Source: Latescibacteria bacterium UBA6620 (GTDB lineage Bacteria; Latescibacterota; UBA2968). From it: a stretch of DNA of 53,371 nt. The translations under genes were made by a program, and so were the position numbers. How positions within the stretch are numbered: position 1 is the first letter of the stretch; the number at the start of each line of letters is the position of its first letter. A model generated the notes under the pieces. That model did no database searches, was not told the origin of the DNA, and saw nothing but the letters and a program-made list of their open reading frames with translations. The DNA is taken from assembly GCA_002433075.1 (NCBI GenBank), contig DJHM01000009.1, positions 1 through 53,371 of the forward strand, read 5' to 3'. Positions 49,251 through 53,371 of this stretch are shown here, piece by piece.

Positions 49251-51197
49251 ATGTGCGGAATCACAGGCATCCTGAACAGCGACGCGGCTCTCGCAGTAGA
49301 TCCCGAAACCGTTCGGCGCATGACGCGCACACTCTACAGCAGAGGACCGGACTCCGAGGGATACTACGTATCAGGACCCATAGGGTTGGGCCACCGTCGA
49401 CTGAAAGTCATCGATCTGTCAGATGCAGCGGCACAGCCGATGTCGAACGAAGACGGAACGGTTTGGATCGTCTACAATGGTGAGGTCTTTAACTATCAGG
49501 AGTTAAGACAGGAACTGGAAGTGAAAGGCCATCGCTTCCGGAGTCAGAGCGACACGGAAGTACTGATTCATCTCTACGAGGAGGATGGGGTAACGATGCT
49601 GCAGAAGCTGCGCGGCATGTTCGCTTTCGCTATCTGGGATTCCCGAAAGAAGCAGCTGTTTCTCGCCCGGGACCGTGTGGGTGAAAAGCCGCTGGTTTGG
49701 TGTCAGGTGAACGGTAAATTCCTCTTTGGCTCAGAAATAAAGGCGCTCCTTACCTTCCCCGATCTGCAGCGGCGCATATCTCCTGACGGCCTGGGCAGTC
49801 TTTTCGCCTACACATTCTCCATCCCCGGCCCCCGCTCGATTTTTCAGGGCGTCCACAAACTTCGCCCCGCACGCTACATGCTCGTGCGCAACGGGCTGGT
49901 CCAGATCCAGCGCTATTGGAAGCCAGACGGCAGAAGGACTCCGCAACTTGACGAAACCGAATACACAGAACGATTCTGCCAGTTGTTCGAGGAATCCGTT
50001 CGGCTGCGACTCAGAAGTGATGTGCCCGTGGGCTCCATGTTTTCCGGAGGTGTCGATTCGAGCCTCATCACAGCCATCGCTGCGCGACACCTGAAGGAAC
50101 CGATCAAGACTTTCGCAATAGGCAAGAGCACTGATCACGAAGATCCAGAACTCGTACGAAGTCGCGAGGTCGCTGCACTTATTGGAACGGATCATCAGGG
50201 GTTCGAAACGCCACTTAACATGATCGGCAGGTTGCCGGCCATCATCGCCCGGGCCGATGAGCCCTACTCACTCTATCCGGCGCTCTGGAGTGACTTCCTG
50301 TGCGAAAAGATGCGCGATCACGCCACGGTGCTTTTGGCAGGCAACGGAGCGGACGAGATCTTCGGCGGTTACCGAAGCTATCCGCGCGTACGCCGCCTGA
50401 ATGACTGGTATGCATTCTCGGAAGGCCTACCCCGTGGACTGCTCCGTGCCGCATTGGATCGACTACCGAAATCGGAGAACGCTGAAGGGAACGGAGGCCT
50501 GTTTAAGGACCAATTGCACAAGCTGAGCCTTTCTCCCGGCGAACGAATAGCCTACGGTACATCACAGCGTCTGGCCCGGATCGCCAGGCCACTGTTTCAT
50601 TCAAATTTCTGGGAAGAGATATCCCGAGATTCCATCACTGACATCGTTCGGGAGGTCTACGAAGAGGCCAATGCCCACAACCACCTGAACGCGTGGAACT
50701 ACACTTCACTGCAGCTCACGGAGGCCCACGGAGCCACGACAATGTCAGACCTTATCGGGATGGGCCACGGCCTGGAGATACGTTCGCCCTTTCTCGATCA
50801 CAAGCTGATCGAGTTCTCGACAACCCTGCCCGCACGCATGAAAGTTCGTGGCTACCGAAACGTCCGTGGCTGCAAACATATCGTAAAGCGTGCGGCGTGT
50901 CGCTACCTACCCGAAAGCGTTGTTTACGCAAAGAAGTACGGATATGGCTATAGCATCCCATTCCATCACTGGCTCGCCGAACAGTATGCTCCGCTGGTCG
51001 ATCGGTTCGTTCTGGATGGCGGGATCCGCAAGAGCGGCATCTTCAACCCGAAGGCGGTAGGCGAACTGGTCCTGCGCCATCGTGCAACACGGAACATGGA
51101 CGATGCCATGTGCGTGAACATCCTTCTCACACTCGAGATCTGGAACTCAATCTACATGGAAAATCAGCGTCCCGAAGACATTGACATGAGTCTCTAG
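49251..51197 (+). CDS. asnB: Asparagine-synthase-like glutamine amidotransferase, copy 3
   Basis: A 648-residue protein. Cys2 nucleophile (MCGITGILNS), RGPDSEGYY, HRRLKVIDLS, YNGEVFNYQ, ATP loop FSGGVDSSLITAIA and AGNGADEIFGGYR. The C-terminal region (YAKKYGYGYSIPFHHWL) matches AsnB of polysaccharide loci. AAAGG stands seven bases before the ATG. The 258 bp before it contain only a weak GTAGG/CCTAC hairpin (about 49210-49235) and the end of the broken methyltransferase. Third diverged copy in the locus. Confidence 0.92.
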   Translation: MCGITGILNSDAALAVDPETVRRMTRTLYSRGPDSEGYYVSGPIGLGHRRLKVIDLSDAAAQPMSNEDGTVWIVYNGEVFNYQELRQELEVKGHRFRSQSDTEVLIHLYEEDGVTMLQKLRGMFAFAIWDSRKKQLFLARDRVGEKPLVWCQVNGKFLFGSEIKALLTFPDLQRRISPDGLGSLFAYTFSIPGPRSIFQGVHKLRPARYMLVRNGLVQIQRYWKPDGRRTPQLDETEYTERFCQLFEESVRLRLRSDVPVGSMFSGGVDSSLITAIAARHLKEPIKTFAIGKSTDHEDPELVRSREVAALIGTDHQGFETPLNMIGRLPAIIARADEPYSLYPALWSDFLCEKMRDHATVLLAGNGADEIFGGYRSYPRVRRLNDWYAFSEGLPRGLLRAALDRLPKSENAEGNGGLFKDQLHKLSLSPGERIAYGTSQRLARIARPLFHSNFWEEISRDSITDIVREVYEEANAHNHLNAWNYTSLQLTEAHGATTMSDLIGMGHGLEIRSPFLDHKLIEFSTTLPARMKVRGYRNVRGCKHIVKRAACRYLPESVVYAKKYGYGYSIPFHHWLAEQYAPLVDRFVLDGGIRKSGIFNPKAVGELVLRHRATRNMDDAMCVNILLTLEIWNSIYMENQRPEDIDMSL

Positions 51198-51225
51198 AGC
51201 TATGCGAGTGAGACGCGCCTGAACG

Positions 51226-52863
51226 GTGAGAGTGGAGAGTTTGGATTTGGCGATTTTCATTTACAATGATCCGGCACCAGCTTGTGGCGGAGACGATTAC
51301 AAATTCCGAGGAGCACGCGGGGCCACCTCCTGGCCGAAGCAAAAAGGAACCTTCCTGGGACCTGCGGGAGCGTGGAACATCCTCTGGAGGCTGGGCTACC
51401 GCCCCGCGATCGTGAAGGAATCTTCGCTCCTTGGCACCTGTTTGCCCAAGGATCTCCTAGTAGTTTCAGCCTCCGGAAGTCTGTCGGGTTCCACTCTGGA
51501 GGCACTGCGATCATGCCTGACACGTGGCGTTCGAATTCTGGGAGATGGTGATCCTTCTGCGTGGCAACCGTTGCTCCCGACGTCCTGCCGCCTCATCCCC
51601 CACACGCCAGACCACCCGTACGTGCCCTTCGCCTGGACCACACCAACTGGTACAGTCGAACTTCTTGCTCCCGAGCGATGGCTGGGATTCCAGTTGGATT
51701 CTACTGAGGGGGCAACGTCGGAGACTTGGGGACAACTAGCCGAGGTACACGGCGAAACCCAGACACCGAGGCGCGCCGCTATCAAGTCCGTTCCGGGAGC
51801 TCCGGCAATGGTGAGGTTCGGAAACCTTACACTCCTGAACGGGACTCCATTTGCCGGGTTCCAGGCATGGCTCCAGGGACAGGCGGACCTGGGTCCTTTC
51901 CTGGAATGGCGACACCGTGCCTTCTGGCTGGACGAATGGGTGGCATTCCTGTGGAAGGCCTTGGGGACCTTCGGCCTGCTCGACGGACAAGAACAGGTGG
52001 GCATCAAGGAGCTTGGATCCACGACGGTCGTGTTGCGGCACGATCTGGATTCGTCGCGCGACACCTCCTATCTGGAGGAGGACAAGAAGGCGGGTCTGTC
52101 CGGCGTCCACGCTGTCCTCCTGGACGACAACACCAACTACTGGCTCCGCCGCTTACGCACCAGCTCCGCTCACGAAACCGCGTTTCACTACCGGTCGTCT
52201 TCCCCCTCTTTCGCCACACGCGTGATGCGCCGGCTCGGGATGCCTGGTTCAGAGCGGTTCGCTGAATTCTCAATGATAGCTGGAACTCGCCTCCTCAAGC
52301 AGATCGATCGTGCGCAGAAGGCCGGGATTCCCATTCAGACGGTTCATCGACATTACTCCCACATGGCCTACCCGGAATGGATCGACGCGCTTGACGCTGT
52401 CTTCCAGAAACATCCGGACGTATTGGGAAGCAGTAGCGCCTTCAGCGGGCAGGTCCTTCGATGGGGAGCGACCCGTGTCGACAACATCAATGGGACGATC
52501 GGATTTCAAACCGACCCGCAGCACCCCTATTGGTATCCCTTCCGGCTTTCCCACGCTGGGAATGGCGGCGAACTCCTGCGCGGCTGGGAATCAACGAGCG
52601 TCATGGAACTGGAGGTAGATCACGTTCAGCAGTTGCTGGATTACTGGGTGGACGGACTCCAACAGAAAGTCATCACTCTAAACTACCACCCCGCGCACGC
52701 AAACCGGCCCACCCTCTACCGCAACGGTACGCTGTCAGGGTACCAAAAGGTCCTGGAATTAATTCGCGAACGTCACATTGAAGTACGAACGCTTTCGGGT
52801 GTATACGCAGCAGCCTCCCGTACGTTGGCAGAAAAGGTGTGTGAGCATGATCCTGCAGGCTGA
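51226..52863 (+). CDS. Polysaccharide-deacetylase-like protein with unknown N-terminal domain
   Basis: A 545-residue protein. The C-terminal ~290 residues show the NodB-like pattern: VVLRHDLDSSRDTSYLEED (Asp pair), an early His region in HETAFHYRSS, IQTVHRHYSHM and LNYHPAHANRPT near the end. These are expected metal and catalytic positions of carbohydrate esterase family 4, though arranged loosely. The first ~240 residues (AIFIYNDPAP, GPAGAWNILWRLGYRP, LLVVSASGSLSGSTLEALR) resemble a Rossmann or glutamine-amidotransferase-like domain I cannot name. No signal peptide, so the target is probably a cytoplasmic sugar intermediate. GTG 51226 or GTG 51232 may be the start. Confidence 0.75.
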   Translation: MRVESLDLAIFIYNDPAPACGGDDYKFRGARGATSWPKQKGTFLGPAGAWNILWRLGYRPAIVKESSLLGTCLPKDLLVVSASGSLSGSTLEALRSCLTRGVRILGDGDPSAWQPLLPTSCRLIPHTPDHPYVPFAWTTPTGTVELLAPERWLGFQLDSTEGATSETWGQLAEVHGETQTPRRAAIKSVPGAPAMVRFGNLTLLNGTPFAGFQAWLQGQADLGPFLEWRHRAFWLDEWVAFLWKALGTFGLLDGQEQVGIKELGSTTVVLRHDLDSSRDTSYLEEDKKAGLSGVHAVLLDDNTNYWLRRLRTSSAHETAFHYRSSSPSFATRVMRRLGMPGSERFAEFSMIAGTRLLKQIDRAQKAGIPIQTVHRHYSHMAYPEWIDALDAVFQKHPDVLGSSSAFSGQVLRWGATRVDNINGTIGFQTDPQHPYWYPFRLSHAGNGGELLRGWESTSVMELEVDHVQQLLDYWVDGLQQKVITLNYHPAHANRPTLYRNGTLSGYQKVLELIRERHIEVRTLSGVYAAASRTLAEKVCEHDPAG

Positions 52864-53371
52864 GACAGACCCCATAAAATGGTGGGAAGATTCGGTGGCA
52901 TGCCCACGTTGCGAACAGGCACTGCCCAGGAATTCCGTCTGCCGCGGTTGCGGCGCCTCGCCGAGCGCAGCGCCTTACGGCGTAGACTGGACATCCAGTT
53001 CCGACCCATACCTTGCCGGTCTACCGCCACGCCGTCTTCTGAAAACAATTCGTTACTATCTGAGTCCTTGGTCCAACCCTCTTTCGCCGCTGAAGCAGCT
53101 GAACCGCTATCGGCTGGAGGGCTATTACGAGCGAACAATATCGGACGGTGCCCTCGCCGAGGAGTGGTTCCAGCACTACCTCGGCGGGTTGGGGCTTTCC
53201 GACGGTGATACCGCCCTAGATCACGGTTGCGGACGCGGCCGCCATGTCGGCCTGATGCTCCAGGCCGGCCTACGCGTCGCCGCACAGGATATCGCCGCGC
53301 ACCCTTGGTGGACCCGCCTGGGCGCCTGTGGCTTCCAGGTGGCACCTCCGGACTGCCCCCGCTTGCCCTGG
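52847..53371 (+). CDS. SAM methyltransferase with N-terminal zinc ribbon (3' end outside window)
   Basis: Reading frame open at the right edge; 175 codons are visible. ATG at 52847 overlaps the previous gene by 17 bp. Two CxxC pairs in CPRCEQALPRNSVCRGCG form a short zinc ribbon, followed by a basic linker and a methyltransferase core beginning ALDHGCGRGRHVGLMLQAG and VAAQDIAAHP. Similar ribbon-plus-methyltransferase layouts occur in the genes at 44550 and 47938, so this is probably a third member of that group. Assignment rests on the first SAM motif only. Confidence 0.78.
   Translation, partial: MILQAETDPIKWWEDSVACPRCEQALPRNSVCRGCGASPSAAPYGVDWTSSSDPYLAGLPPRRLLKTIRYYLSPWSNPLSPLKQLNRYRLEGYYERTISDGALAEEWFQHYLGGLGLSDGDTALDHGCGRGRHVGLMLQAGLRVAAQDIAAHPWWTRLGACGFQVAPPDCPRLPW

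Noticed and set aside
1..53371. tRNA, rRNA, insertion sequence, integrase or CRISPR array
   Set aside because: No transposase, integrase or Cas-like protein, no tRNA-like cloverleaf and no regularly spaced repeats were seen, so the proposed acquisition of the right part rests on composition only.

Overview
The window is G+C-rich DNA from an uncultivated bacterium. A secreted protein carries paired dockerin/EF-hand loops, and there is a MEMO-family gene, a D-threonine-aldolase-like gene and an enolase-superfamily gene. That mix resembles Latescibacterota/Poribacteria-type genomes of the FCB/PVC sphere, but the placement is an inference with low confidence. TAG, TGA and TAA all serve as ordinary stops, and sigma-70-type promoters with 17-bp spacers can be read in several places.

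Left part (about 1-25 kb, chromosomal backbone). The 3' end of uvrA overlaps a zinc-ribbon gene, followed by a nucleotidyl-cyclase gene broken by an in-frame TAG. A six-gene minus-strand operon runs from 9.1 to 2.0 kb: an Lnt-TatC fusion, a MEMO-family protein, a WalJ/YycJ-like hydrolase, a cation exchanger, rfbB and rfbC, ending at a clear terminator. Then come bioF-like, folD, an enolase-superfamily gene, a TauE/SafE exporter, a secreted dockerin/beta-propeller protein, two zinc alcohol dehydrogenases, a decayed Stf0 sulfotransferase, a CinA-domain protein, a 4-oxalocrotonate tautomerase, a TPR protein, a malate dehydrogenase, an amidohydrolase, a TylF-like methyltransferase and a D-threonine-aldolase-like enzyme.

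Right part (about 25-53 kb, surface-glycan locus, nearly all on the plus strand). It has three nucleotide-sugar epimerase/dehydratases, two left-handed beta-helix sugar acyltransferases, three asparagine-synthase-like amidotransferases, GT-C, GT2 and GT4 glycosyltransferases, an AglD-like flippase, two radical SAM proteins (one with a probable B12 domain), an FrhB-like iron-sulfur flavoprotein, several methyltransferases (one broken), an alkaline-phosphatase-superfamily hydrolase and a polysaccharide-deacetylase-like protein. The likely product is a lipid-linked, amidated and acylated polysaccharide or glycolipid. The segment from 30.5 to 38.2 kb is a run of touching or overlapping genes that looks like one functional cassette.

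The most striking sequence-level signal is near-absence of the tetranucleotide CATG in the first 26 kb (four sites by eye), intermediate density from 26 to 39 kb, and roughly unselected density after 39 kb (about 38 sites in 14 kb). In the backbone, codons before internal ATG end in T instead of the usual C. This points to host-wide counter-selection of CATG and to more recent acquisition of the right-hand glycan genes.
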